Source: Paracoccus sp. MC1862
GTDB lineage: Bacteria; Pseudomonadota; Alphaproteobacteria; Rhodobacterales; Rhodobacteraceae
Assembly: GCF_016617715.1 (NCBI RefSeq)
Contig: NZ_CP067226.1
Span: 49,687-113,686, forward strand
DNA: 64,000 nucleotides
Direction of reading: 5' to 3'
Shown here: positions 54,749 through 63,190 of the stretch, in pieces
Position numbering within the stretch: position 1 is the first letter of the stretch
Layout: every line of letters starts with the position of its first letter
Notes under the pieces: generated by a model
Seen by the model: only the letters and a program-made list of their open reading frames with translations
The model's database searches: none
Told to the model about the DNA's origin: nothing
Program-made: the position numbers and the translations under genes

Positions 54749-55536
54749 TCCTCCAGCCTCATCCGCAGGTATTTTTCCTCATCCGCGGCGGTTGCGGCAT
54801 CCATCACGCCCATGTTGCCCTGACCGACCGTCTGGATCGCTTCCATCGACCACACATTGGCGAGCGCGATACCAAGCTCGGCCGTGACCCGCGTGTTGAG
54901 GTCGATCGCCTCCTTCAACCCTGCCGTGTCGGGGATCTTCTGCACGAGGCCATCAAGGCGGGTCAGGCTGTCCTTCGCCGCCTCCGACGAGCTTTCCGCC
55001 GCCACGCTCATGAAGGCGTTGACGTTGGCCGACTGGCCGATGCGGGAGGCGGTCTGGTCCTCGCTGCTCGCCAGCGTGTCCACGCGGTCGCGCGACAGGC
55101 CCGACTTCGCGAAGGTGCTGTCCACATGGCCGGTGACAGTTCCGCCGCCCCGGAAGGCGTCGCCTGAAGCCAGCACCCGGCCCCAATCGCCCGATCGTGC
55201 CGCCTCGACCGAGGTGGTCAGGTCCGCAAAATCGGGCAGGATGTCTTCCAGGAAGCTGTCGGGATCAACGCCGAGGTCCGCCAGCGTCAACCCGTTCCGC
55301 AGCGCGTCGATCTGGTTCTGTAGAAGCAGGATCTGTTCCAGAAGTTGCCGGGTCTGCTCATCGAGCTTCACGTTCTGCGCGATCTCCTCCTTGAGTTGCA
55401 GCTTTGCCTCCACGAGCTGATCGGTCAGCTTGGCAAGGCTGGTCACGTCGATGGTGGGCACGCCCTGGCCACCCACTGGCACCGCGAGGGCGCAGACAAC
55501 GGCGCCGAGGGTCAGAACTTTCGTCGTCAGTTTCAT
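54745..55536 (-). CDS. virB5: VirB5-like minor pilus protein
   Basis: 263 residues with a signal peptide ending near VGGQG. The rest is almost wholly helical: KLTDQLVEAKLQLKEEIAQN, then LLEQILLLQNQIDALRNGL, a central region, and a C-terminal pair of helices with LKEAIDLNTRVTAELGIALA and EKYLRMRLEE. This fits VirB5/TrbJ proteins located at the pilus tip. It shares start (GQGVP) and end (A-x-DLNT, YLR-RL) motifs with the next gene, 55533-56690. It overlaps that gene by four bases. Confidence 0.85.
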   Translation of the reverse strand: MKLTTKVLTLGAVVCALAVPVGGQGVPTIDVTSLAKLTDQLVEAKLQLKEEIAQNVKLDEQTRQLLEQILLLQNQIDALRNGLTLADLGVDPDSFLEDILPDFADLTTSVEAARSGDWGRVLASGDAFRGGGTVTGHVDSTFAKSGLSRDRVDTLASSEDQTASRIGQSANVNAFMSVAAESSSEAAKDSLTRLDGLVQKIPDTAGLKEAIDLNTRVTAELGIALANVWSMEAIQTVGQGNMGVMDAATAADEEKYLRMRLEE

Positions 55537-56690
55537 CCGTCCAACCTCACTCGCAGGTAGTCCTCATCACGCGCATAGGCTTCGAGAAGCAGCGCGATGC
55601 GCGCGGCCTCGACCTTGCGCTGCACCGCTTGCAGCCGGGCCAGGATCACTGCCATCCGCGCCACTTCGGCCCGCGTGTAGGTGTTCAGGTCCATCGCGGT
55701 TTTCACGGATCCGGTGGCCTCGACTTGCAGCAGGATTTGCCAGAGCCGCGTCATGGAGCCGTGCATGGTGTTCATGCTGACGGCCGCATAGCCCATCGCC
55801 GCATCTGACAGGTTCGAGGCTTCGGCAATCACCATGTCGCGCGGATCGAGCGTGCCGACCGCTTCCGCGTTGCCGTCCATCCGGGCCGCGTAGCGGTTGT
55901 AGTAGCCCGTGATCTTCACGACATAGTTCTGCGTTTCCTTGTAGGGCGGAATGCCATTGTGCCTCGAGACCGCGCCCGGCCCCGCGTTGTAGGCGGCGAG
56001 CGCCAGCGGCATCGAGCCGAACATCCCCAGGCCCTTGAGCAGATAGCGCGCGCCGCCGTCGAGCTGGACCCGAGGGTCCTGGCGGCTGCCATCGTCGGGG
56101 ATGCCGAGTTCGGTGAAGGTGCCCGGCATGATCTGCGTCAGGCCGAACGCCCCCACATGGCTGCGCGCGCCGATGGAGAAATTCGACTCCTGCTTGACGA
56201 GCGCCTGGAGCCAGCAGCGGAACTCGACCGGATTGATGCCCGCCTTTGCCAAGGCAGGATGCCCTGCGTATTTCTTCGCGGTGTCCGAGATCATCTTTTC
56301 GATCGTGACCGGCGCATCCCCCATGATCCGGGCGGCATAGGGGTTATTGTCTTCGATGGCGTAGATTTCCGCGGCACCCGTGAAGGCGTCGCCGCCGCCC
56401 GAGACGCCGGCGCCTTCGAGATCGGGCACGAAGCGTGAGGTTTCGGTGAGCAGGTCCAGCGTGTCCTGCGCCGCCGCCAGTTGATCGGTGCGGGCCTCGA
56501 CCTGACGGAGCCGTTCTTCGTTCCTGGCCTGTGCTTCCTTGGTCTTGGCGGCTTCTTCGCGCAGCCCGAGGACTTCGAGCGCGATCCGCTTGAAGTCGCC
56601 CACCGGTACGCCTTGCCCGGCCACCGCCGCAGGAAGAACCACGGCCGCAACCAGCACAGAGGCGAGAGCAGATTTGCGGCCACGCACCAC
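55533..56690 (-). CDS. VirB5-like protein with embedded lytic transglycosylase (SLT) domain
   Basis: 385 residues. A signal peptide ends near AVAGQG. Residues 27-85 form a coiled coil like the N-terminus of VirB5. Residues about 140-270 are a complete SLT lytic transglycosylase: catalytic E168 in LVKQESNFS, then [28 protein letters not shown] and [13 protein letters not shown]. Residues 290-385 return to a VirB5-like tail, with SVKTAMDLNTYTRAEVARM and DEDYLRVRL. The product could cut peptidoglycan at the growing pilus. A separate VirB1 is also encoded at 59752-60483. The start is GTG at 56690; GTG at 56687 is equally possible. Confidence 0.85.
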   Translation of the reverse strand: MVRGRKSALASVLVAAVVLPAAVAGQGVPVGDFKRIALEVLGLREEAAKTKEAQARNEERLRQVEARTDQLAAAQDTLDLLTETSRFVPDLEGAGVSGGGDAFTGAAEIYAIEDNNPYAARIMGDAPVTIEKMISDTAKKYAGHPALAKAGINPVEFRCWLQALVKQESNFSIGARSHVGAFGLTQIMPGTFTELGIPDDGSRQDPRVQLDGGARYLLKGLGMFGSMPLALAAYNAGPGAVSRHNGIPPYKETQNYVVKITGYYNRYAARMDGNAEAVGTLDPRDMVIAEASNLSDAAMGYAAVSMNTMHGSMTRLWQILLQVEATGSVKTAMDLNTYTRAEVARMAVILARLQAVQRKVEAARIALLLEAYARDEDYLRVRLDG

Positions 56691-56697
56691 GAGCCCC

Positions 56698-56823
56698 CTA
56701 CCGGCAGTTGGCCGAAGTCACGAAAGACATGCTCGACCAGCAGTTGGTCTTGCGGATCGGCTGTTCGCCGCAGCCCGCGAGCGATGCGGCCAGCGCCGCG
56801 AGGATCACCACCTTACGCATCAT
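56698..56823 (-). CDS. virB7: VirB7-like small lipoprotein
   Basis: Only 41 residues: MMRKVVILAALAASLAGCGE, then QPIRKTNCWSSMSFVTSANC and R. The lipobox is LAGC, cut before Cys18, leaving a mature lipoprotein of about 24 residues with two further cysteines. VirB7 proteins are of this kind and cap VirB9 through a disulfide or lipid anchor. It overlaps the end of virB4 by 11 bases (or 8 from the second ATG) and lies seven bases before the transglycosylase gene. Confidence 0.75.
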   Translation of the reverse strand: MMRKVVILAALAASLAGCGEQPIRKTNCWSSMSFVTSANCR

Positions 56824-59164
56824 CGGTCCTCCAGAAGTGTTTGCGGCTGGCATAGTCCGGGCCGAAGGCCTGGATGCCCGCCTCGCCGCCCCCGAGCGCC
56901 GTCAGCAGGGGGCCGAGTGGCGAGAGATCGACGTTCAGAATCGTGGAGCTGTCATGGCTCCGCAGAAGCGCCTGACGCTGCCCGGTCCGACCGGTCAGCA
57001 CGAAATGCAGCTCGTTGTCGATGAGGTTGAAGCCCTCGTAGTCGGGCACATCGGCCGCGCGGTTTGGGAAGATCACCTGGTTCGGCATCCCCTGGATGAT
57101 CGAGCCGGACCGGCTTTCCCTGATCTGCGAGGGGAACTGCGTCAGCAGCACCACCACCACGTTGAGCTTGCGCACCGTCACCAGCCACTTCGGCAGCCAG
57201 CGGGCAAAGAACTCGTCATCGAACACCGTGGAGGCTTCGTCGATCACCAGCAGCGTCGGGCGCTTTTCCTCGAACAGCAGCTCCAGGCGGCGGAAGATGT
57301 AGGACAGCACCGCCGTCCGCTCCGTCGCCATCGACAGGATTTCCGTGAGATCAATGCCGGTCACGTCCGAGGACAGGTCGATCACCGGCTGATCGGCTTC
57401 CCCGAACACCCAGTTGTAGCGACCTTCCGGTCCCCATTCCGCGAGTTTCATGGCAAGGGCGCGGTTGTCGCCCACGTCCCCGATCAGATCCCCGAAATGG
57501 GCGAAGGTCCGCAACTCGTCCGGTGCCTGCCCGTTCTGGCGCACCGCGCTTTTCAGGGCCTCGGCCTGGTGCGGGGTCAGCTTCTCCTCGCCCCGCTCCA
57601 CCAGCCGGGCCAGCCAGTCCATGAGCCATGCCTCGCCGCGCGGGCCGCGCTCGGTCAGGAGCGGGTTCAGCCCGGTCGGGTGCCCCGCGCGGATCGCCGT
57701 GTAGCGGCCCCCCATCGCGGTGATCGCCATGCTAAGCGCCTGGTCCTTGTCGAACAGGACCACGCGGGCGCGCGCTCGTTGCGACTGTGCCGCCAGGAAG
57801 GCCACCGTCGAGGACTTGCCGCCGCCCGAAGGCCCGAGGAACAGCGTGTGCCCGATGGTGGGTTCCGCGTTCGGATCGCCCGGCGCATGGAAGCTGAACC
57901 GATGCGCCGCCCCCGTCACCGTCTGCAACACCGTGATCGGCGTCCGCCAGGGCAGGGCGTCGGCTACGGCTCCGGCCCTCGTCATGTGAAACGAGGCCAT
58001 GTCGGCGAAGTTGACCGACTTGATGAGCGGGTTCCAGATTTGGTAGTCCTGGTTGCCCGGATGGGTGGCAAAATAGGTCGCGGCCAACGTGTCGTTGCAG
58101 CGCACGAGCTTGATCTTGGCCTGTTCCGCCACGCTGCGGACCTGCGAGACACGGTCCTCAAGGGCAGCTTCGCTGTCCGCGAACACCGTGATCGTCAGTT
58201 GATGCTCGCCAAAGCCGATCCGGCCCGACTCCACATCATCATAGGTCTGACGCAGGTCGTCCGCGATGGAGCCGACCAGATCGCCGGCCGCTTCCATCTG
58301 CTGGATGCGGCGCTTCGCCAGCTCGCTCACCTTGTTCATGGCGACGGGCGTGTAGGCGTGCGAGATCACCGTGTCGGTGCCGGTGTCGAGGGCGTCGAGC
58401 ATCCCCGGCCAGGTCTGGTTGCCATTGCGCCAGATCGAGAGAACGGCCGCGAGGCGGGGCGTGTCGAAGCCGTCGCGGAACTCGGCCACCGGTCCCTTGA
58501 AGCGCACCGACAAGAGCGACACGTCCTCGGCAATCAGCGTGTGCTGGCCGCGATATTCGGGGCGATACAGGCCGGTGCTGATCGCGCTGTAGAAGCCGAG
58601 CAGGGTTCCATCGCTGATCTTTAGCCGCTTCGTCCCCACCCCGAGACTGGTTTCGAGGATCGAGACGACCTCGCGCAGCTCGCCCAGGCGTTCCTCGGTA
58701 TTGCGGTCCAGAAGCCGCTTCGCCGCCCTGGTGAACAGCGGCACCTTGAGCGGCACGCGCTTGTTGCGCACCACCGTCAGAACCAGCATGAACTCGCGCA
58801 GGTTGCGACCCGACAGGTGGCTGCGCCAGGCCGTTTCCACGTCATGCGCGAAGTTGTCGCCGTAGATCGGCTTCAACCCGAAGGCGGCCGGGCGCATCAG
58901 CCGGTGGACGTAGAAGGTGAACCGATCATCGAGGCCGTCCATGATGGCCGCGAAGCTCTTGGCCAGATCGAGGATGTCCCGATCGGATGCGGTGATCCCG
59001 TCGATGCCCTGGATTTCCAGGCTCATCATCAGCGCGTTGTCGCGGGTGCGGATTGTGTGATCGTCCACTTCAAGCGCATAGGGCATTTCCGCATAGAACT
59101 GCGGCGACTTCGGCACACGGGCCTGCGCCCGCTCGCTGATCGGACCGATCCTGGCGTTAAACAT
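56813..59164 (-). CDS. virB4: VirB4/TrbE ATPase
   Basis: 783 residues from the ATG at 59164 (MFNARIGPISERAQARVPKS). The N-terminal CagE/TrbE domain is followed by the ATPase domain with Walker A FLGPSGGGKSSTVAF near residue 443 and Walker B LLVIDEASTVFDDEF near residue 640. A later VVLLTQFPSQIRESRSGSII matches the conserved motif. VirB4 powers pilus assembly and substrate transfer from the inner membrane. It overlaps virB3 by eight bases. Confidence 0.95.
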   Translation of the reverse strand: MFNARIGPISERAQARVPKSPQFYAEMPYALEVDDHTIRTRDNALMMSLEIQGIDGITASDRDILDLAKSFAAIMDGLDDRFTFYVHRLMRPAAFGLKPIYGDNFAHDVETAWRSHLSGRNLREFMLVLTVVRNKRVPLKVPLFTRAAKRLLDRNTEERLGELREVVSILETSLGVGTKRLKISDGTLLGFYSAISTGLYRPEYRGQHTLIAEDVSLLSVRFKGPVAEFRDGFDTPRLAAVLSIWRNGNQTWPGMLDALDTGTDTVISHAYTPVAMNKVSELAKRRIQQMEAAGDLVGSIADDLRQTYDDVESGRIGFGEHQLTITVFADSEAALEDRVSQVRSVAEQAKIKLVRCNDTLAATYFATHPGNQDYQIWNPLIKSVNFADMASFHMTRAGAVADALPWRTPITVLQTVTGAAHRFSFHAPGDPNAEPTIGHTLFLGPSGGGKSSTVAFLAAQSQRARARVVLFDKDQALSMAITAMGGRYTAIRAGHPTGLNPLLTERGPRGEAWLMDWLARLVERGEEKLTPHQAEALKSAVRQNGQAPDELRTFAHFGDLIGDVGDNRALAMKLAEWGPEGRYNWVFGEADQPVIDLSSDVTGIDLTEILSMATERTAVLSYIFRRLELLFEEKRPTLLVIDEASTVFDDEFFARWLPKWLVTVRKLNVVVVLLTQFPSQIRESRSGSIIQGMPNQVIFPNRAADVPDYEGFNLIDNELHFVLTGRTGQRQALLRSHDSSTILNVDLSPLGPLLTALGGGEAGIQAFGPDYASRKHFWRTDDA

Positions 59165-59432
59165 AGTGCCGGCCTGCCTTCCTTTTCCGGCGGGAAAGTG
59201 CAGGCGGGGTTTTCCTGAACACCACCGCCACGGCCTTGTGGCCGTTCGGGTTGATCGCGACGATCGCGCGGGCGATCCCATACCAGAGCGGCGCCGTGAG
59301 CAGCCACGCGATCGCCTTGATCCAGATGAACGGCAGCATGGTGAGCGCACCCACCGCCATCGTGTAGGGCATTGGCAGACCAAGCAGCTTGGCCTGGCGC
59401 GACAGCCCGAGAATGACGGCGTGCCGCTCCAT
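59157..59432 (-). CDS. virB3: VirB3 inner-membrane protein
   Basis: 91 residues starting MERHAVILGLSRQAKLLGLP. Two membrane helices (MAVGALTMLPFIWIKAIAWL, LLTAPLWYGIARAIVAI) fit VirB3, which works with VirB4. The C-terminus is basic. It shares one base with the virB2 stop (TGATG) and overlaps virB4. Confidence 0.88.
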   Translation of the reverse strand: MERHAVILGLSRQAKLLGLPMPYTMAVGALTMLPFIWIKAIAWLLTAPLWYGIARAIVAINPNGHKAVAVVFRKTPPALSRRKRKAGRHYV

Positions 59433-59737
59433 CAACTGAACACCGACCGCAGGTCCGCAACGAAGGACGGTGCGCCGAACACCAGGAAGGCGCCGACCGC
59501 GATCATCAGCACCCACATCCAGCTGATCTTGTTGAACGCGGCCGCGAACCCGGCCAGGACAATGGCCACCGTGAAGAACACGGTGGAGATGTTGCCCCTG
59601 ATCCAGGTGGTGAAGCCGGTGCCCACCGTGTCCGCCTTCGAGAAATCGACGGCCGACTGCGCCAGGGCCTCGCCCACACCACCGACCACCAGGGCCGCGC
59701 TTGCGAGCGCCAGCATCGGGAAACGTTTTTTCGTCAC
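59432..59737 (-). CDS. virB2: VirB2 major pilin
   Basis: 101 residues. A long signal peptide (to about ALAQ) is followed by a mature pilin of about 75 residues with two hydrophobic helices, TVFFTVAIVLAGFAAAF and WMWVLMIAVGAFLVFGAPSF. Such proteins polymerise to the T-pilus. It follows virB1 after 14 bases with a good ribosome binding site (AAGGAAGGGAC). Confidence 0.9.
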   Translation of the reverse strand: MTKKRFPMLALASAALVVGGVGEALAQSAVDFSKADTVGTGFTTWIRGNISTVFFTVAIVLAGFAAAFNKISWMWVLMIAVGAFLVFGAPSFVADLRSVFS

Positions 59738-59751
59738 GGAAAGTCCCTTCC

Positions 59752-60483
59752 TTATTGTCGGAGGATGCGGTCGCGCTCCGCGAGGACGCGGATCACGTAG
59801 TCACGGGTTTCCCGATAGGGCGGGACGCTGTTGCGGTATTTCTGAACCGCGCCCGGCCCGGCGTTGTAGGCGGCAAGCGCCAGCATCGGGGATCGGAAGG
59901 TCTGGAGCTGCATGAGCAGGTAGCGCGCGCCCCCGTCGAGGTTCTGCACGGGATCATGCGGATTGACGCCGAGCTTCGCCGCCGTGCCCGGCATCAGCTG
60001 CGCGTAGCCGATGGCGCCCTTGTGGCTGCGGGCGCGCGGGTTGAAGCGCGATTCCTGCCAGACCAGGGCCTGGAACAGCGCCGTCCATTCGTTTGGCGCG
60101 ATGTTGTTGAGCTTGAGGGCCGGATGGTGCTGATAGCGCAGCGCTACGCTTCGCACGGCGGCAATGCCCGCCGCGCGGCCTGTATTCGCAGGGGCCGAAA
60201 GCCGAGACGCGGCACTCGGTTCGAGAAGCATCATCGCCTCGGCCGCGAGATCAGCCCCGTTTAGGTCGATAGCGGCGGCCTCGGGCATTGACGGGACGAC
60301 GAGCCGGCCTGCGGCGTCATAACGCTGCACCGAACTGACCCGTGCTTCGCCGATTTGCTTTCCGCTTGCGTCGAAGCGGATCACATCAGCCGCTACCGGC
60401 GTACTCCCCAAGAGCAGGGCGATGAACGCCCCTAACCACGCCTTAGAACTATTGCCTTTCCTGCAGGGCGCGCTGACCTTCAG
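59752..60483 (-). CDS. virB1: VirB1 lytic transglycosylase
   Basis: About 243 residues. A signal peptide ([17 protein letters not shown]) is followed by a linker and the SLT domain with [34 protein letters not shown] and [16 protein letters not shown]. It opens the peptidoglycan for the channel. The start is not clear: no ATG, GTG or TTG lies at the right place before the signal peptide, and a CTG at 60483 is the best candidate, overlapping the upstream gene. The frame upstream is not protein-like. Confidence 0.85.
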   Translation of the reverse strand: MKVSAPCRKGNSSKAWLGAFIALLLGSTPVAADVIRFDASGKQIGEARVSSVQRYDAAGRLVVPSMPEAAAIDLNGADLAAEAMMLLEPSAASRLSAPANTGRAAGIAAVRSVALRYQHHPALKLNNIAPNEWTALFQALVWQESRFNPRARSHKGAIGYAQLMPGTAAKLGVNPHDPVQNLDGGARYLLMQLQTFRSPMLALAAYNAGPGAVQKYRNSVPPYRETRDYVIRVLAERDRILRQ

Positions 60484-60772
60484 ACATCGGCACGCACGGG
60501 CAGGTGATGCCACATTCTGACAAGAATGAGATGAGGCCGTTGATCGTCCGGAACAGTCTCTGGTCCATGTCTTTCCGGTAAGTGACCAGCGTTCGTTCGA
60601 GCTTGCCGTCAGGCGAGACAATCCTGATACCCCAGGCGCCATGCCAGTTGGCCTGCCGCTTTTCCGCGGGTTTCTTGCAAATGACCTCGATATGCCAGCC
60701 GCGGGTGAGTTCTTCCTTGAGTCCGTCTTCACTGACCACATTCGGAGCCGAGTTTGTGATTGGTGTGGACAC
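60449..60772 (-). CDS. Hypothetical protein at the head of the virB operon
   Basis: About 107 residues from a GTG at 60772 with GAGG eight bases upstream (GTG at 60739 is an alternative). It reads [20 protein letters not shown], then [20 protein letters not shown] and [20 protein letters not shown] and ends [12 protein letters not shown]. The composition looks coding and suggests a soluble cytoplasmic protein. It overlaps the start of virB1 and may be a regulator or a T4SS accessory. No family was recognised. Confidence 0.6.
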   Translation of the reverse strand: MSTPITNSAPNVVSEDGLKEELTRGWHIEVICKKPAEKRQANWHGAWGIRIVSPDGKLERTLVTYRKDMDQRLFRTINGLISFLSECGITCPCVPMSEGQRALQERQ

Positions 60773-60905
60773 AGACAGAACCTCGTGGGGTATCAGCCTG
60801 CGAACCGCCACGCGGTTACAAGCTCGATACAAGTTTACAATATTGCGTGCAAGTGGTAATATTGCACACACCGCCACTTTTGACGGCAACCCTTGGGATA
60901 CTGGT

Positions 60906-61322
60906 TTGAAGCAAATCTGCAAGGAAAACACCGGGTCACAGCACCCCGTTTGCAGGCGCGCAACCTTCTCCCTAGTTACAATCTTGCTCTGGTTGACAAT
61001 ATTCTGTGGTGACGCACGGGCCTTTGGTGCCTGCACGCCCCCTGTGCCTCCGGCCGTGCCTCAGAACGATGCCTTACTGAAGGAGTATGCCGACCTGATC
61101 GAACAGGACTTCCAAGCCTATTTCGATGCCCTGACAGACTTCTCGATCTGTCATGACCAGCTCTTTGCCCGCACGATGGATGAAGCTCGCAGCGTTAGTG
61201 CAGACTACCATTCATTTCTTGCGCGGGCTGCTGCCGCAGGCGCAACTCTTGTGCCGCGACATGAACCGGGTTCACGACCGGACATTCAAAGGCCAGAAAT
61301 CGACCGTCATGGTTTCCGCTAA
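60906..61322 (+). CDS. Secreted conserved hypothetical protein
   Basis: About 138 residues. A signal segment (SLVTILLWLTIFCGDARA) precedes FGACTPPVPPAVPQNDALLK, then EYADLIEQDFQAYFDALTDF and HSFLARAAAAGATLVPR. The ACxPPxPP...YADLIxxDFxxYF pattern recurs in hypothetical proteins of Rhodobacterales. The start is uncertain: a TTG at 60906 is the best in-frame candidate. The 3' end overlaps the 3' end of luxI on the other strand by 128 bases, and the last 20 residues may not be original. Confidence 0.6.
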   Translation: MKQICKENTGSQHPVCRRATFSLVTILLWLTIFCGDARAFGACTPPVPPAVPQNDALLKEYADLIEQDFQAYFDALTDFSICHDQLFARTMDEARSVSADYHSFLARAAAAGATLVPRHEPGSRPDIQRPEIDRHGFR

Positions 61323-61863
61323 GGGGACCAAGCCTACTGACAGGCCATCCCGCTCGTTGCGCCATCCGCATGAACGCCGGCGAGCCAAGAGCAAGACAAC
61401 GCGTCGCCCCCTCCCCGAAAAGATACTCGTTCACACGCCGCAGGATCGCGGTGGCCACGCCTGGTGCTTGTGCGGCAAAGCGCGTCAACTCCCACACGTC
61501 CGGATCGACCGGGGGCTCGCTATAGCAGAGATCGACCGGCATCCCGGGTAACAGGTCGAGACAAGCATCGCGGATCATGTAGCTGTAAACGATCTTGCCT
61601 GTTCCCAAGGTCGTATCAGTCCGCTTCAGTCGAGCGCCCCCAATTACTTCCCTATGAACATGGGCGATAACGTAAACTGTATCAAACGTGTCGTATTGCT
61701 CGAACTCACTTTCTTCTGCGACATGGAGCGCCCATTCTTTCCGGTCAACAAAGACCTCTTTCCGGTAGTGCAGGAACTTGGAGACGAGATCCCACTCCGA
61801 AACTGCCGCCGGCAGCTTGAGGACGGACACCTTCATGTCTTGAAGCTTCATATCCATCCTCAT
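61195..61863 (-). CDS. luxI: LuxI-family acyl-homoserine-lactone synthase
   Basis: 222 residues. It makes an acyl-homoserine lactone from S-adenosylmethionine and acyl-ACP. Family residues are recognisable: the N-terminal YRKEVFVDRKEWAL, then EQYDTFDTVYVIAHVHREV, GGARLKRTDTTLG, and WELTRFAAQ with the catalytic glutamate and arginine. The ATG at 61863 shares a base with the stop of the small gene upstream (TGATG); two further ATG codons follow within five residues. With the divergent luxR it forms a complete quorum-sensing unit next to the T4SS. Confidence 0.9.
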   Translation of the reverse strand: MRMDMKLQDMKVSVLKLPAAVSEWDLVSKFLHYRKEVFVDRKEWALHVAEESEFEQYDTFDTVYVIAHVHREVIGGARLKRTDTTLGTGKIVYSYMIRDACLDLLPGMPVDLCYSEPPVDPDVWELTRFAAQAPGVATAILRRVNEYLFGEGATRCLALGSPAFMRMAQRAGWPVSRLGPLSGNHDGRFLAFECPVVNPVHVAAQELRLRQQPAQEMNGSLH

Positions 61864-62072
61864 CAGTGACGCAACTTGTTTGGCAAACGCGCAAGGCCCA
61901 GGAACTGCCGGGTGCCTGTGGCCGGGTGTTGGAGCCAAAGCCCTCGCGACGTGACCTCTATCATGACCACCCCATCAGCCTGGTAGGTCTTGAAGTGCTC
62001 GGAGAGCGTTTCGACCATGTCCGCTGTAAGCTCTGCAATGGCCTGGATTTTCGGTGGCGTTCGATCATACAT
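61863..62072 (-). CDS. Small protein co-transcribed with luxI, function unknown
   Basis: 69 residues: MYDRTPPKIQAIAELTADMV, then ETLSEHFKTYQADGVVMIEV and TSRGLWLQHPATGTRQFLGL. The product is compact, with an N-terminal helix and a C-terminal strand-rich part. It directly precedes and overlaps luxI, so it is produced together with the synthase. A palindromic operator lies 11 bases upstream. No family was recognised. Confidence 0.65.
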   Translation of the reverse strand: MYDRTPPKIQAIAELTADMVETLSEHFKTYQADGVVMIEVTSRGLWLQHPATGTRQFLGLARLPNKLRH

Positions 62073-62082
62073 GGGGTCGCTC

Positions 62083-62111
62083 CCTTGTCCTGAGACCCTT
62101 GTAGGACAAGG
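62083..62111. promoter_or_regulatory. Palindrome between luxI operon and luxR
   Basis: Perfect 9-base arms CCTTGTCCT and AGGACAAGG around 11 bases, in the divergent promoter region. Longer than a classic 20-bp lux box, but the TGTCCT/AGGACA halves resemble it. Probably the site of LuxR or of another regulator of both promoters. Confidence 0.5.
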
Positions 62112-62164
62112 CAAGCAGGCGAGTCTGCCACAAAGTTGCAAAACTGCCTTTTCAGAGTAGCCAA

Positions 62165-62833
62165 ATGGATATACCAAGCAGTTCACCTACAGCAAAGACT
62201 ATGCCCTCCATGCTCCAAGACTTCGTTCCGAACTTCCCCGAGGAGGAAGCAAAGCTGGACGCGCTCGCCACCGGTGGGTGGTTCATGGGCTTCAACATCT
62301 CCTACAAGGGCGCCGAGGTTTTGATTAATCGCTACCCCTCCGGGTGGCAGAGTGAGTACGAGGAAAATAACTACTTTTTTGGCGATCCGATCCTTGTCTG
62401 GACGATGACGAAGACTGGCTCGATCCGCTGGTCGGAGGTGAACATCCCCGATCTACGCGGCATCATGGCGAGCGCGGCGAGGCACGGGCTCCGATATGGC
62501 GCAACAGTCACCAAGAAGTATGGGCGCAAGCGTTGCTTCATGTCGATGGCCCGACCGGATCGGGAGTTCACAGACGCCGAGATCGAGATTGTTGAAGCCA
62601 AGTTCACCATGTGGTGCGAACTGCTGCTGAACAAGGCACGGCTGACAGAAGGAGAGCTCGCCGTGCTGCGCGCGTTCCGCAACGGACATGGACAGCGTGA
62701 GTGTGCAGCCGAGTTGGGTATCTCCGAGGCCACGGTCAAGCAGCGCCTGTCGAAAGCCTGCTCCAAGCTCGGGGCCGCCTCAAGGACGCAGGCCGTTGCC
62801 ATAGCCGTTTCAAGGGGATACCTGAACGGTTAA
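62165..62833 (+). CDS. luxR: LuxR-family autoinducer-responsive regulator
   Basis: 222 residues. The N-terminal autoinducer-binding domain (about residues 20-150) shows FMGFNISYKGAEVLINRYPS and the aromatic/acidic pocket residues of DPILVWTMTKTGSIRWSEV. The C-terminal GerE-type helix-turn-helix reads NGHGQRECAAELGISEATVK followed by QRLSKACSKLGAASRTQAV. It is divergent from luxI and probably activates or represses it, and perhaps the transfer genes, at high cell density. Confidence 0.88.
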   Translation: MDIPSSSPTAKTMPSMLQDFVPNFPEEEAKLDALATGGWFMGFNISYKGAEVLINRYPSGWQSEYEENNYFFGDPILVWTMTKTGSIRWSEVNIPDLRGIMASAARHGLRYGATVTKKYGRKRCFMSMARPDREFTDAEIEIVEAKFTMWCELLLNKARLTEGELAVLRAFRNGHGQRECAAELGISEATVKQRLSKACSKLGAASRTQAVAIAVSRGYLNG

Positions 62834-62931
62834 CCATTGAGTATAGCCATACGGCTATACTTTGGCTTGATCTACTTTCCAAATGGTTGTGGCAGACTGT
62901 AACGTCGCCTGGTTCACTCGGAGCCAGAGAT

Positions 62932-63114
62932 ATGCGGCCGAAGAAAACTCATGCAGAACCGATCCAGCCTGTTGTCGATGGAGAGCGGCATGGGTTTCTG
63001 TATCGTTGGAACACCGGCGAGGTTCAGGTGATGTGGCTCTCTGGCGCAGATACAGACGAGCCTCTGCTCGCAGGGAAGCCGAAGCACCAGCAAGATAGCA
63101 ATAAAGACGCATAA
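62932..63114 (+). CDS. Small conserved plasmid protein, function unknown
   Basis: 60 residues: MRPKKTHAEPIQPVVDGERH, then GFLYRWNTGEVQVMWLSGAD. The beta-rich middle (GFLYRWNTGEVQVMW) looks like a small folded domain. GAGCCAGAG precedes the ATG. It lies downstream of luxR in the same direction, about 100 bases away. No family was recognised. Confidence 0.6.
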   Translation: MRPKKTHAEPIQPVVDGERHGFLYRWNTGEVQVMWLSGADTDEPLLAGKPKHQQDSNKDA

Positions 63115-63190
63115 TTATAATATTGCATTAGGTGTAGCTTGTGAGATATGACTGGCTGGCAGAGACCTGCTCTGCAACTTGAGGTCAGCC

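Noticed and set aside
56708..58624. 638-codon + strand open frame opposite virB4
   Set aside because: Antisense shadow of virB4, whose Walker motifs and neighbours are convincing.
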